This document shows, piece by piece, positions 45,086 through 54,274 of a stretch of DNA of 64,000 nt (position 1 is its first letter; each line of letters opens with the position of its first letter). This stretch comes from Fidelibacterota bacterium (lineage in GTDB: Bacteria; Pseudomonadota; Alphaproteobacteria; Rhodospirillales; Rhodospirillaceae), in NCBI GenBank assembly GCA_947475295.1, contig CANJLF010000010.1:34241-98240 (forward strand). The letters run 5' to 3'. Position numbers and translations under genes: made by a program. The notes under the pieces were generated by a model. The model did no database searches, was not told where the DNA came from, and was given only the letters and a program-made list of their open reading frames with translations.

Positions 45086-45569
45086 CCGGCATACCGGCGG
45101 TTTTACCCTGCTGGAAATATTGGTCGTGTTGACGCTGGTTGGCCTACTGACCGCGTTCTCGCTGCCTCAGTTTTCAGTTATTAGGGACAGAATCGAGTTC
45201 ACGCTTAATCGCGACGCTTTTGAGAATGAACTGCGCGGCCTGAGCTATGCGGCCTTCAAGGAAGGCACCACGCTCATACTTGCGGGCCAATACCCGCGTG
45301 GTCCCGGCGATGCGCCAACGGAAGATACGGTCTTTACCGACAAGGAGCCGGTTTTTCTGGAACCCGGACAATTGCGTCCGATGCGGCCCACGAATGCCTC
45401 CGATGTAACGCTAACCTTGCCGGAGGAATGGCGTGTCACGGTCGACAGTCCGATTATTTATCAAGCATCGGGCTTCTGCGGTGGGGGGACCGTCAATCTC
45501 TTGATCGGGCAACTCCGCTACGCCTACGCATTGAAAGCGCCGACGTGCCAAGTCGAACTCGCAAATTAG
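45048..45569 (+). CDS. gspH: T2SS minor pseudopilin GspH
   Basis: A 173-residue prepilin with the cleavage site TGG^FTLLEILVVLTLVGLL (short: G^FTLLEI) at residue ~18 and the GspH domain afterwards. Overlaps gspG by 38 bases. Two cysteines near the C-terminus (GFCGGGT and PTCQ) could pair. It is part of the F-G-H-I-J block. Confidence 0.87.
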   Translation: MSEFFQKHKPSPNRHTGGFTLLEILVVLTLVGLLTAFSLPQFSVIRDRIEFTLNRDAFENELRGLSYAAFKEGTTLILAGQYPRGPGDAPTEDTVFTDKEPVFLEPGQLRPMRPTNASDVTLTLPEEWRVTVDSPIIYQASGFCGGGTVNLLIGQLRYAYALKAPTCQVELAN

Positions 45570-46015
45570 GCCGGTCCGGCGGGCTCGATGCGGCAAGCGC
45601 GGGCTTTACGCTGCTGGAGGCTATCGTTGCCATCGCAATTGTCGGCATTGCGCTTGTGCCCATCATTACTTTTGTTTCCCAGATGGTGACCGGGCTAACC
45701 CGGGCCGGCGACGCCAACGCCAGGAACCTAGCGCAGCAGTCGGTCATGGAACTTCTCGAAGCCACCAACCCGCTTGAATACCCCACGGGGGATGATCAGA
45801 TTGCAGACTTGCAAATTCACTGGGAAAGCACCGATATCATTTCGCCGAGTAAAGTTGCGCGGGTCGGGTCGGGCCTCGCAGGATTTAGCATCGGATTCTA
45901 CAATGTTACCGTGTCCGTCAGCCGCGCTAACAGCGGGCCGTGGTTTTCCTTTGATATGCGTAAAGTCGGCTACCAGAGAATCGGCGGAACGCGGCCGCCT
46001 GGAATGCCGCCATGA
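45545..46015 (+). CDS. gspI: T2SS minor pseudopilin GspI
   Basis: About 156 residues from a GTG at 45545, overlapping gspH by 25 bases; the frame is open from 45428 but that part is inside gspH. Prepilin site ASAG^FTLLEAIVAIAIVGIALV (short: G^FTLLEA). The GspI core follows (ARNLAQQSVMELLEATNP). It forms the pseudopilus tip with GspJ and GspK. Start uncertain by a few codons. Confidence 0.85.
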   Translation: MPSRTRKLGRSGGLDAASAGFTLLEAIVAIAIVGIALVPIITFVSQMVTGLTRAGDANARNLAQQSVMELLEATNPLEYPTGDDQIADLQIHWESTDIISPSKVARVGSGLAGFSIGFYNVTVSVSRANSGPWFSFDMRKVGYQRIGGTRPPGMPP

Positions 46016-46638
46016 CCGCCTTAACGCCGCACCGCTCAATAAAAGGATTTACCCTTTTTGAAACGCTGGTCGTTCTTGTGATCACCAGTCTCATGGGGGC
46101 TGTCCTCATGCAAGGGTTTGGGATCATTCTCGCAACGCGCTTATCTGTGAGTAATACGATCTCAAACTTGCAGGACGTGGTTCTCAACCAGAATATCGCC
46201 GTGGATCCTCTGCGCGGCATTCTTCCGGACTATAGGAACAACCCAAATACGTTTCGTGGCCAAGCTCGGATGCTGAGCGGCCAGACCCTTCGCCCGCTTC
46301 TGTCGGCACCGGGAGCGCCAACGGCTTTTAAGATGACGCTCGATTACGACTCAGGTCGCAACCTGACCACGCTTGTGTATGAAGAGCCCGGCAGATCCAA
46401 GGCGGAACTCGCCAGGTGGCCCGGGAGCAGTCAGAGCTTCAAATATCGCGATCTCACGGGGAACTGGGAGTCGGTGTGGCCGCCGCCGGCCAGCACGTCC
46501 CAAACGCCGTGGCTGATTTGGATCGATACGGGGCCGACGTTGACGCCCCTCATCGCGTCGCTCGCCGGCCCCCATGATCGTGTCACGCGGCTTCAAGACG
46601 CACCTTTTAGCTTGGGGGGTGTTCCCCTTGGTAACTGA
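46012..46638 (+). CDS. gspJ: T2SS minor pseudopilin GspJ
   Basis: A 208-residue prepilin with site IKG^FTLFETLVVLVITSLM (short: G^FTLFET) and a long globular tip domain. ATGA overlap with gspI shows coupling. The position after gspI and the overall length match GspJ. The downstream TPR-GT gene overlaps or closely follows it, so glycosyltransferase and secretion genes may share a transcript. Confidence 0.83.
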   Translation: MTALTPHRSIKGFTLFETLVVLVITSLMGAVLMQGFGIILATRLSVSNTISNLQDVVLNQNIAVDPLRGILPDYRNNPNTFRGQARMLSGQTLRPLLSAPGAPTAFKMTLDYDSGRNLTTLVYEEPGRSKAELARWPGSSQSFKYRDLTGNWESVWPPPASTSQTPWLIWIDTGPTLTPLIASLAGPHDRVTRLQDAPFSLGGVPLGN

Positions 46639-46675
46639 TAGGCCCGGAAGCGGCATCCGGGCGCAAGGCGCATCG

Positions 46676-48907
46676 GTGGGGTTTGCCTCTGCGGTCGAGG
46701 CGCACAAAGCCGGCCGGCTCGATGAAGCCGAGCGCGGCTACCGGCAGGTTCTGGCCGCGCACCCAAAACACGCCGATGCCTGGCACCTTCTCGGCGTGAT
46801 CGAACAGCAGCGCGGCCGTTCAGCGGTCTCGGTAGAACATATCCAGCGAGCGCTCGCGCTGAATGGGCCGCAGGCAGGCTACCTGGCCAATTTGGGTATT
46901 GCCCTAGAGACGTTAGGCCGTGGCGCCGAATCGGTGGCAGCTTTGGAACAGGCGGTAAAGATTGAGCCCGGCTCCTTCGGCGCGCATTTTGCTTTGGGGA
47001 ACAGCCTGCGCGGCCTGGGCCGGCTGGAGGACGCCGTAGAGCGCTATAAGATGGCGCTAACCCTGCAGCCGGACAATCCTTCAGCCCACAACAACCTCGG
47101 CAATACGCTGCGGGACCTGGGCCGTTCCGACGAGGCTGCGGTCCATTATCGGCGTACGGTTGCTCTCCAACCACATCATGCCCGGGCCCATTACAATCTG
47201 GGACTGCTCTTACGCGACGGCGATAAGTCTGAAGACGCCGCAAAACATTTTCGCCAAGCCCTTTCGATCGTTCCGGACATGGTCGAAGCCCGCATAAATT
47301 TGGGAATCGTACTTCAAGACCCCGAGCAGCTGGAACAGGCTGTGCGCGAGGCAAAAAAGGCGACCGCCCGCAATCCAACCGACCCGGCAGCCGGCAACAA
47401 TCTCGGCAACGCGCTCTGTGAGCTTGGCATGCTGTACAAACGGCAAAAGCGCCTTCCGCAAGCCGTGGAGAGTCTCCTGGCCGCGACCGAATTGCGGCCC
47501 AATGATTTTATTCTTCTCAACAATCTAGCCAACGCCTTGACCGAATCCGGCCAGGCGCCCGAGGCCGAACGGCATCTGCGGCATGCCATCGAACGCGCGC
47601 CGCAACTTGCGGAGTCATACTTGCACCTCGGCAATGCTTTAAAGGCGCAGAATAGATTTGAAGAAGCGGTAAGTGCATACGAAACCGCAATTAGCCTAAA
47701 AGGTGTCTTCACCAAGGCCAGAATCAATCTCAGCGGGGCCCTTCAGAGCCTCGAACAATATGAGCGCGCGCTCAAAAACTACGAGGAGGCCTTGCGCGAT
47801 GACCCGACATCGGCCGAAGCCGCCAGCGGCAAGGGCGTGATATTGGAAGCATTGGGGCGTGGTGATGAGGCGCTTGCCAGCTTTCAGCAGGCGCGGGAAT
47901 TAAACCCAGACTTTGCCGAAGCGCACCGTAACGCCGCCATCGCGTTGTTGATGCGCGGCGATTTCAAGGCGGGCTGGGATGCCTATGAGTGGCGTTGGCG
48001 CTATGAAGACAGCGCCGTGGGATGGCGAGACTTTCCTTATCCCGTATGGCAGGGCGAGGACAGCGAGGGCGCTGTCTTGGTCTGGGGGGAACAGGGTGTT
48101 GGCGACAAAGTATTATACGCCGGCATGATTCCGGAGCTTCTGGCGCGCGGCCATAAGGTCGTTATTGAAACCGATGCCAGGTTGATCAGCCTCTTCGAAC
48201 GCTCCTTTCCCGGCCTTACGGCCGTAGCCAAATCCGATCCGCCGGATCCGATCGCACGGCGCGGCGATATTCGCTGGCACACCTCCATCGCAAGTCTGGG
48301 CCGCTGGCTGCGCCCCGATGCGGGGAGCTTCCCAAAGCGCGCGTCCTATCTTGTACCAGACTCGCCGCGTCGGTTGCGATATCGCGAGCTGCTAGAAGGT
48401 ACGCAGCCGAAAAGCGGCGCCGGACCTATTGTTGGCATTTCGTGGGGCAGCAGCAATCCCAGGATCGGCCAGCATAAGTCGCTCAATCTTGGGCAATGGA
48501 CGCCGATCCTGCGAGTCCCGGGGGTGCGCTTTGTCGACCTTCAATATGGCGATACGTCATCGGCGCGCGCGGCGGTGGAGTCCGAATTGGGCGTCACCAT
48601 TCGGCATATCCCCGGCCTTGACTTACGAGAGGATCTTGACGGCTTGGCCGCTCTGGCCGCGGCTTGCGATCTCGTCATTTCCGTCAGCAGCACGACGGCG
48701 CATTTGGCGGCCGCGGTCGGATGTCCGACCTGGATTATGGTGCCAGCGTCGGCCGGCAGCCTCTGGTATTGGATGCAAGGTACCGACCACACGCCTTGGT
48801 ACCCGGGCGTAACTATTTTCCGCCAGGCGAAGCTCGGCCAATGGCAAGAGATCGTCGCGGAAATCGAGGGCCGGTTAAGGGCGTTTAAGCCGGGCTCGTC
48901 GGTCTAG
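46676..48907 (+). CDS. TPR protein with C-terminal GT9-like glycosyltransferase domain
   Basis: About 743 residues: twelve or so TPRs followed by a GT9-like domain from ~residue 440 (VLVWGEQGVGDKVLYAGM; ISVSSTTAHLAAAVGCPTW). The GTG at 46676 fits the N-terminus of its paralogue at 35741-37648 (GFASAxEAHKAGRLDEAERG); the frame is open to 46574 inside gspJ. The two genes flank the T2SS blocks and share most of their N-terminal sequence, with extra TPRs here. Same strand as gspF-J and 38 bases behind gspJ, so likely co-transcribed. Predicted cytosolic protein glycosyltransferase. Confidence 0.78.
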   Translation: MGFASAVEAHKAGRLDEAERGYRQVLAAHPKHADAWHLLGVIEQQRGRSAVSVEHIQRALALNGPQAGYLANLGIALETLGRGAESVAALEQAVKIEPGSFGAHFALGNSLRGLGRLEDAVERYKMALTLQPDNPSAHNNLGNTLRDLGRSDEAAVHYRRTVALQPHHARAHYNLGLLLRDGDKSEDAAKHFRQALSIVPDMVEARINLGIVLQDPEQLEQAVREAKKATARNPTDPAAGNNLGNALCELGMLYKRQKRLPQAVESLLAATELRPNDFILLNNLANALTESGQAPEAERHLRHAIERAPQLAESYLHLGNALKAQNRFEEAVSAYETAISLKGVFTKARINLSGALQSLEQYERALKNYEEALRDDPTSAEAASGKGVILEALGRGDEALASFQQARELNPDFAEAHRNAAIALLMRGDFKAGWDAYEWRWRYEDSAVGWRDFPYPVWQGEDSEGAVLVWGEQGVGDKVLYAGMIPELLARGHKVVIETDARLISLFERSFPGLTAVAKSDPPDPIARRGDIRWHTSIASLGRWLRPDAGSFPKRASYLVPDSPRRLRYRELLEGTQPKSGAGPIVGISWGSSNPRIGQHKSLNLGQWTPILRVPGVRFVDLQYGDTSSARAAVESELGVTIRHIPGLDLREDLDGLAALAAACDLVISVSSTTAHLAAAVGCPTWIMVPASAGSLWYWMQGTDHTPWYPGVTIFRQAKLGQWQEIVAEIEGRLRAFKPGSSV

Positions 48908-48920
48908 GACGCCGCCGGGA

Positions 48921-49595
48921 CTAACCCGCGGAAAGCATGCGGTCGCGCTCGCCAAACCACACATCGGCATATCCGCAATTTTTATAGGCCTCGAAATAGG
49001 GCCCGCCTTCCGTGTAGTGAATCAACGAAAGATCTTCGACTGCCGCCGGCGGGTCATAGTCCACCAGATGATTCCATCTATGGGGCAGCTCGCCGATCAG
49101 AGAATCGTCGCTAAGCCACTTGAACTGATGTAACTCCAAACCCGAGGCGGTATTGGCGTAGGCCGGCGTCAGGGCCGTGCACTTGGCGTTATTGAACAGC
49201 ATCACGCTCGACCAGTTTTTCTTGGCGTATTTGCTTTGCGGCTGGTTGAGGAACTTAATGTCTTCCGGCGGCACATGGTGGTGCTTCACGACCTGTACCG
49301 CAAACCGCTCATCGCGCAAGGCCCAAAGCTTGGCGATGTCGTCGAGCATCAGCATGTCGCAATCGCAGAACATGCTCCACCCCTCATAGCCGGAAAGGTA
49401 GGGCACCATGAACCGCGAGAAAGAGAATTCCGTCGACTGAAGCGTGTTGCGCTCACGATGAAATTCCTTCTGCAGCTGCGTGAGCATCAGCGGCGCTATG
49501 GTCACGGGCTCCGACGCGCGCGCATGAATACTGTGCGCGAGGACGTGGAAGGCCACGGTCTCATGGGAATCGAAACCGATAAACACTCTGATCAT
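48921..49595 (-). CDS. Putative GT-A glycosyltransferase (GT8-like)
   Basis: A 224-residue protein starting IRVFIGFDSHE, with a DxD-type site FCDCDMLMLDD, an acceptor-side segment SSVMLFNNAKC and a C-terminal IHYTEGGPYF, the HxxG-like metal site of retaining GT8-type enzymes. No signal. It is convergent with the previous TPR-GT gene and lies 48 bases behind the next one on its own strand. It could extend a glycan begun by a TPR-GT enzyme. Donor unknown. Confidence 0.72.
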   Translation of the reverse strand: MIRVFIGFDSHETVAFHVLAHSIHARASEPVTIAPLMLTQLQKEFHRERNTLQSTEFSFSRFMVPYLSGYEGWSMFCDCDMLMLDDIAKLWALRDERFAVQVVKHHHVPPEDIKFLNQPQSKYAKKNWSSVMLFNNAKCTALTPAYANTASGLELHQFKWLSDDSLIGELPHRWNHLVDYDPPAAVEDLSLIHYTEGGPYFEAYKNCGYADVWFGERDRMLSAG

Positions 49596-49642
49596 AAAAG
49601 GCGTCCCCGTTTCTCAATCACACCATATTCCTATAGCCGACC

Positions 49643-51244
49643 TTAGGTCCCGATCTCAACTAATGCCTGCGCCACTGTATTTACAACGGCGTCCCAAGCC
49701 CCCGGCCGCGGCTGGCGGAAGATCCTCATGGACGGATACCACGGAGAATCCATTCGGTCCCGGAACCAGTACCAAAAGCACCCCGGCCCATCCGGTAGCA
49801 ACGTCCAGACGGGGATATTCTGAGCGCCGGCAAGATGCGCGGTCGTGTTGCTGACCGTAAGGACCAAATCCATAGCCCCGACTTGAGCCGCGGAGGCATC
49901 AAGACTCTTAAGGGCATCCACTTCGCCGTCGATGAGCAGGTTGGTTAAGCCAAGGCGCTTGATATCAGCGTCGTCCGGGCCAACGCCGTATTGCAGGCTG
50001 ACAAAGGCAAAACCCGGCAGGCTTAGGATGGGCTTCCAAGCTTGCAACGGCAGACGCTTGCGGGCGCCATGGCGGGCGGTGCTGTCCCAGGAAATCCCAA
50101 CGACCCTGGTATTGGGATCGCCGGCTTTGTATTTGGCGCGCAGGTGAGTCTTCAAGGCCTCGTCGGGCCGAAGGTAGCCGGCATGCGTTGGAAAAGCGGC
50201 AAACGCCGGCCGCAGAAAGGTGCCGAGACTTAAGGCGGGACTTTGAAAATCGAAGGGACCTGAGGTCGCCGGATCGGCGGGTGTTTGGCGGCTGACAACG
50301 GTTGCACGCGGGAAAGAGCGCTGGAAGAGCGCCACGCTGCGTTCGGAGCATTCAATGGTGCATGACCCGGCCGCGGCGATAACCTCGGGGAACATGCCGG
50401 CCGACAAAATCTCATCGCCCAGGCCCTGCTCGGTCCATATGAGAATATGCCTTCCCGCCAGACCTTCGCCTTGCCAGCGGGGATAGGTAAAGGGTCTCGT
50501 TTGTAGGCCGTAGCGCGACGCCTGGAATCGCGACTCATAGGCCGCAAAACCTTCACGCAATTGGCCGTAGCGCAACTTCACGAGGGCGTAGGCTTGGTTA
50601 AAAAGTGTCGCGCCCGGCGAAAGGCCTTTCGCGCGCGCAAAAAGCGGCTCAGCCTCCGACAAGCGTCCGAGATCGCTCAAAAGCGTGGCCAAAGACATTG
50701 CCGCCGGCACGAAGGTTGGTGCGAAGCCTAGCGCGGCACGAAAGGACGCCTCCGCTTCATCCAGCCGGCCAAGCTCTTGCAAGGCGTTACCACGATTGAA
50801 GTGCGCAAGGACGGCGTCTGGCTTCAGGGTGAGTGCCTTTGAAAAGGACGCCACAGCCTCACCGGCGAGGCCCAGTTCCAACTGCGCCGTGCCAAGGTCA
50901 CATAAAATATCCCAGGCCCCGGCCTTCAGTCCCGTTGCCCGCCTTAGAAAGGGGAGAGCGTCTCCCGGCCGGCCGCTTTGCAATAGGCTGCGCGCGAGAT
51001 CATGTGCGTAGACAGCATTGGCTGGGGCTAGGTCAACCGCGTTGCGGTAAGCGTCTACCGCAGCTGGAAGTTGGGTCATTGCCAGCAGAATATCACCTTT
51101 GAGATCCCACGCCTCCGCCGTCGCCGCCTGCGCCAAGACTTGCGACACGGCCTTCAAGGCCGCCGCGTTGTCGCCGGCCTGATGGGCTTCCCGCGCCAAC
51201 GTCAGCATCGCCGCTATCTTCGAGATGTCGCCGCCCTTCGCCAT
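49643..51244 (-). CDS. TPR protein with C-terminal GT9-like glycosyltransferase domain
   Basis: 533 residues. I start at the ATG at 51244, which overlaps the stop of the upstream gene (TAATG); the frame continues to 51418 only inside that gene. About six TPRs are followed by a GT9-like domain (HILIWTEQGLGDEILSAGM; LTVSNTTAHLAGAQNIPVW). Last of the four coupled minus-strand TPR-GT genes. Predicted cytosolic, protein-directed glycosyltransferase. Confidence 0.78.
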   Translation of the reverse strand: MAKGGDISKIAAMLTLAREAHQAGDNAAALKAVSQVLAQAATAEAWDLKGDILLAMTQLPAAVDAYRNAVDLAPANAVYAHDLARSLLQSGRPGDALPFLRRATGLKAGAWDILCDLGTAQLELGLAGEAVASFSKALTLKPDAVLAHFNRGNALQELGRLDEAEASFRAALGFAPTFVPAAMSLATLLSDLGRLSEAEPLFARAKGLSPGATLFNQAYALVKLRYGQLREGFAAYESRFQASRYGLQTRPFTYPRWQGEGLAGRHILIWTEQGLGDEILSAGMFPEVIAAAGSCTIECSERSVALFQRSFPRATVVSRQTPADPATSGPFDFQSPALSLGTFLRPAFAAFPTHAGYLRPDEALKTHLRAKYKAGDPNTRVVGISWDSTARHGARKRLPLQAWKPILSLPGFAFVSLQYGVGPDDADIKRLGLTNLLIDGEVDALKSLDASAAQVGAMDLVLTVSNTTAHLAGAQNIPVWTLLPDGPGCFWYWFRDRMDSPWYPSMRIFRQPRPGAWDAVVNTVAQALVEIGT

Positions 51245-54200
51245 TACGCCCATTGCTCCACCAATCGCTTCAGCATCGCGGCGCTCTCTGAAATCAGCGG
51301 ACTCCAGTCGCCTTCTTGCGCCGAAGTCATCAGCTGGGCCTTTGGATACCATACACTGCGATCCGAGCCTCGGAACCAGTACCACAATCGCGCTTGGCCC
51401 TTGGGCAGCAACACCCACACCGGCACACCGGCCGCGCCGGCGAGGTGTACGGTCGTGTTGCTGATAGAAATGACCTGATCCATGGCGGCCACCTGAGCGG
51501 CCACCGCGTCCATGTCACCCAAAATGTTGATCTCGCCGTCGTCGATAATACGCACACCGTGTTCGCTTAGCAGGGCTTCGATTTCGGCACGGCAGTCGCC
51601 GTACTGCAGGTTGACAAATGTAACCCCCGGCACCTTTAGGATCGGCAGCCACGCGGCAAGCGGCAAGCTTTTTTGGCCGCCGATTTCGGGATTAATGCTG
51701 CGCCAGGATATGCCCACCAACAGGCTTTTTTCGCGCCCGGATTGATATTTGCGCCGGAGCTTGTCGCGAAGAACGCCATCGACCGCGAGATATTCTTCGC
51801 GGGAAGGAAATGACTCAATGTTGGGCCGGAAGGCGGCGCCAAGTTCGGCCAACGACATCTGCAGATCGATGTCTTTGGAAAGCGCAGCTGCGGGCAGGGG
51901 CGACTTCCGCACATCGACGGTCACATCGGGGAACGAGCGGCGGAACAGTTTCACAAGCCGCTCTGAGCACAACAAGGTCACGCGCCGGGCCGCGGCAGTG
52001 AGATCGGGAATGAGGCTCCCCAGAAGAATTTCATCGCCAAGGCCGAGGTCGGTCCAAACCAGAATATGTTTATCCTTCAGGTCTTCGCCCGCCCATACGC
52101 GTTGCGGAAAGTCCTCGTGCCGGACGTGCACGAACGGACGTTTCATGCGCCACGCCAAGGCCTTCCATCCTTCCTCGAACCTGCCTAGCCCCATCAATGC
52201 CAGGGCCCGATTGTAATGAGCGTCCACATAGTCCGGCTGTAAAGCAATCAACGCATCCAAGGCAGACAATGCTTCCGGCAAGCGGCCGATATCTGAAAGC
52301 GCGGTGGCGTGATTGAGGTGAATAGAGGGATGCTCGGGCTTGAGAGCGTGGGCTTTGGCATAGCTTTCACTGGCCTCGGTGGCGCGGCCTGCCCGGCGCA
52401 AGGCGTTGCCTAGGTTGCTATAGATTTCTGCCTGCTCCGGCCCGAGCGAGAGTGTACGATGGTAAGCCGCGACGGCTTCGGAGAAGCGCCCCGCGCGCGA
52501 CAGAATCATGCCCCGCAGGCCACATAAGTCTGCCGAAGCAGGCTCGAGCCCGATAGCTTGTTCGATGCGTTGCAGGGCTCCCTCGACCGCGCCGCGGTTC
52601 AGTTTGAGTTTGGCGGACTCGCCAAGCACATGGGTATCATTAGGTACAAACACTAAAGCCTGATCATAGGCCTGCTCGGCTTCGCGTACCATGCCGGCAC
52701 TCAAGTAACCCCGCGCGAGGCGCTCCAGAAATTGGGCCGGTTTGTCCAGAACGCCCGCGCCCGCCGCCGCATCGACGAGGGTAAGGCCGATCTCGGCAAG
52801 TACGTTTCCCCAGACGCCGGTCTCGGCCTGGCGAAACAGCGTCATGCACCGGTACCAGGGCGATGCGCGGCCTTCACCAAACCAGTACCAGCGGCGGCCA
52901 CTTCCGAGCGCGCGTGGCGTGGCGCACCAGACCGGCACGCCCAGCGCGCCAGCCATATGCGCTGCGGTGTTGCTGGACGAGATCACAATATCCATGGCGG
53001 CCACCTGGGCGGCGAAACCGTCCAGATCCGCCAGTGAATCGATATCGGGATCGTCGATAATATCGACACCGAACTCGCTCCGCGCAGCGGCGATAGCGTC
53101 GCCGCTATTGCCGTACTGGAGATTGACGAACGTCACTCCCGGTACGTTGAGAATGGCGCCCCATTGATTCAAGCCGACGGTCTTCTCGGCGGCGTCGGGG
53201 ATACTGGTTCCATCCACGACATTGGCGCTGCGCCAGGAGAGACCGACCAGGAGGCTGCGCTCCCGGCCGCCGACATATTTCGTGCGCAAGGTCGCGGTCC
53301 TGGCGGGATCGGCCTTAAGGTAGTCCGTGGCGGCGGGAAACGAGCGGAACGAAGGTCTCACCCATTGCCCCAGGCTACCCATGGAGCCTTGTACGTCGAG
53401 CGTGCGCACAATTTCCGCCGGCACAGTGCCGCCAAAGACCTCAATGTTGGGGAATGATCTCACGAAGAGGGGCAATAGACGTGGTGTGGTTTGAAGCACG
53501 CATCGATGTGCACGCGAAGCTACGCCCGCGATCATGCTGGCGAAGATGATTTCATCACCGACGCCTTGCTCGCACCAAATCAGAATACTCTTGGCGGCGA
53601 GATCCTCGCCTTTCCAGACCGGCAAGGGATAGTCCGGTTTGCCCACCGGCTGCTGCGGGGTGACAAAGCGCCATTCATATTCCCGCCAACCGTCCACGAG
53701 ATGCCCGAGTGTAAAGAACGCCTCGGACTGCAGCAGGTGGAGTTGCGCATTGTTGGAATCGACCGCCAACCCCTCGGCGGCGACTTTTAAAATCGCGGCC
53801 TCGTTACAGCTATCGCGGTAGGTATTGCAAAGATTGATATAGGCATCCAGCAGCCGCCCATCGAGGCGGATCGCCCGTTCAAAGGCGGCGCAGGCTTCCG
53901 GATAGGCGCGCTGCGCGCGGTAAAGGATGCCGAGGCCGTTATAGGCCTTGGCGTACCCTGGGCTGAAGGCGAGCGTCTGTTCGTAGTGAACCTTTGCGCC
54001 GGCCGCATCGCCCGCAGCCAGCAGCATGCGGGCGAGATTAAAGTGCGCGTCGGGGAATGCGTTTCGCACCGCCAAGGCCTGAAGTACCAGAGTAATCCCT
54101 TGCGCGCGGTTGCCGCGCTGGTCCGTAAGAACGCCCAAAAGGTGCAAAGCGTCGGGCTGCCGCGGAAGCTTCTTCAAGATCTGCCGGTAAAGCGGCTCCG

Positions 54201-54273
54201 CCTTATCGAGATCGCCTTTGTGATGAAGCGTCGCGGCTTCGGTCAGCGCGGCGGCGAGCTTGGCCGGGTCCAT
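51244..54273 (-). CDS. Double TPR-GT9 protein: two complete TPR plus glycosyltransferase modules in one chain
   Basis: A 1009-residue protein built as TPR-GT9-TPR-GT9. Module 1: about five TPRs to ~195, then GT (SILIWCEQGVGDEIIFASM at ~230; SSNTAAHMAGALGVPVW). Module 2: TPRs ~530-700, then GT (HILVWTDLGLGDEILLGSL; ISNTTVHLAGAAGVPVW). The reading frame is continuous, with no sign of a frameshift. One chain could add two sugars or act on two sites. One base separates it from the upstream TPR-GT gene and it overlaps the downstream one, so translation is coupled. Confidence 0.82.
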   Translation of the reverse strand: MDPAKLAAALTEAATLHHKGDLDKAEPLYRQILKKLPRQPDALHLLGVLTDQRGNRAQGITLVLQALAVRNAFPDAHFNLARMLLAAGDAAGAKVHYEQTLAFSPGYAKAYNGLGILYRAQRAYPEACAAFERAIRLDGRLLDAYINLCNTYRDSCNEAAILKVAAEGLAVDSNNAQLHLLQSEAFFTLGHLVDGWREYEWRFVTPQQPVGKPDYPLPVWKGEDLAAKSILIWCEQGVGDEIIFASMIAGVASRAHRCVLQTTPRLLPLFVRSFPNIEVFGGTVPAEIVRTLDVQGSMGSLGQWVRPSFRSFPAATDYLKADPARTATLRTKYVGGRERSLLVGLSWRSANVVDGTSIPDAAEKTVGLNQWGAILNVPGVTFVNLQYGNSGDAIAAARSEFGVDIIDDPDIDSLADLDGFAAQVAAMDIVISSSNTAAHMAGALGVPVWCATPRALGSGRRWYWFGEGRASPWYRCMTLFRQAETGVWGNVLAEIGLTLVDAAAGAGVLDKPAQFLERLARGYLSAGMVREAEQAYDQALVFVPNDTHVLGESAKLKLNRGAVEGALQRIEQAIGLEPASADLCGLRGMILSRAGRFSEAVAAYHRTLSLGPEQAEIYSNLGNALRRAGRATEASESYAKAHALKPEHPSIHLNHATALSDIGRLPEALSALDALIALQPDYVDAHYNRALALMGLGRFEEGWKALAWRMKRPFVHVRHEDFPQRVWAGEDLKDKHILVWTDLGLGDEILLGSLIPDLTAAARRVTLLCSERLVKLFRRSFPDVTVDVRKSPLPAAALSKDIDLQMSLAELGAAFRPNIESFPSREEYLAVDGVLRDKLRRKYQSGREKSLLVGISWRSINPEIGGQKSLPLAAWLPILKVPGVTFVNLQYGDCRAEIEALLSEHGVRIIDDGEINILGDMDAVAAQVAAMDQVISISNTTVHLAGAAGVPVWVLLPKGQARLWYWFRGSDRSVWYPKAQLMTSAQEGDWSPLISESAAMLKRLVEQWA

Positions 54274-54274
54274 T

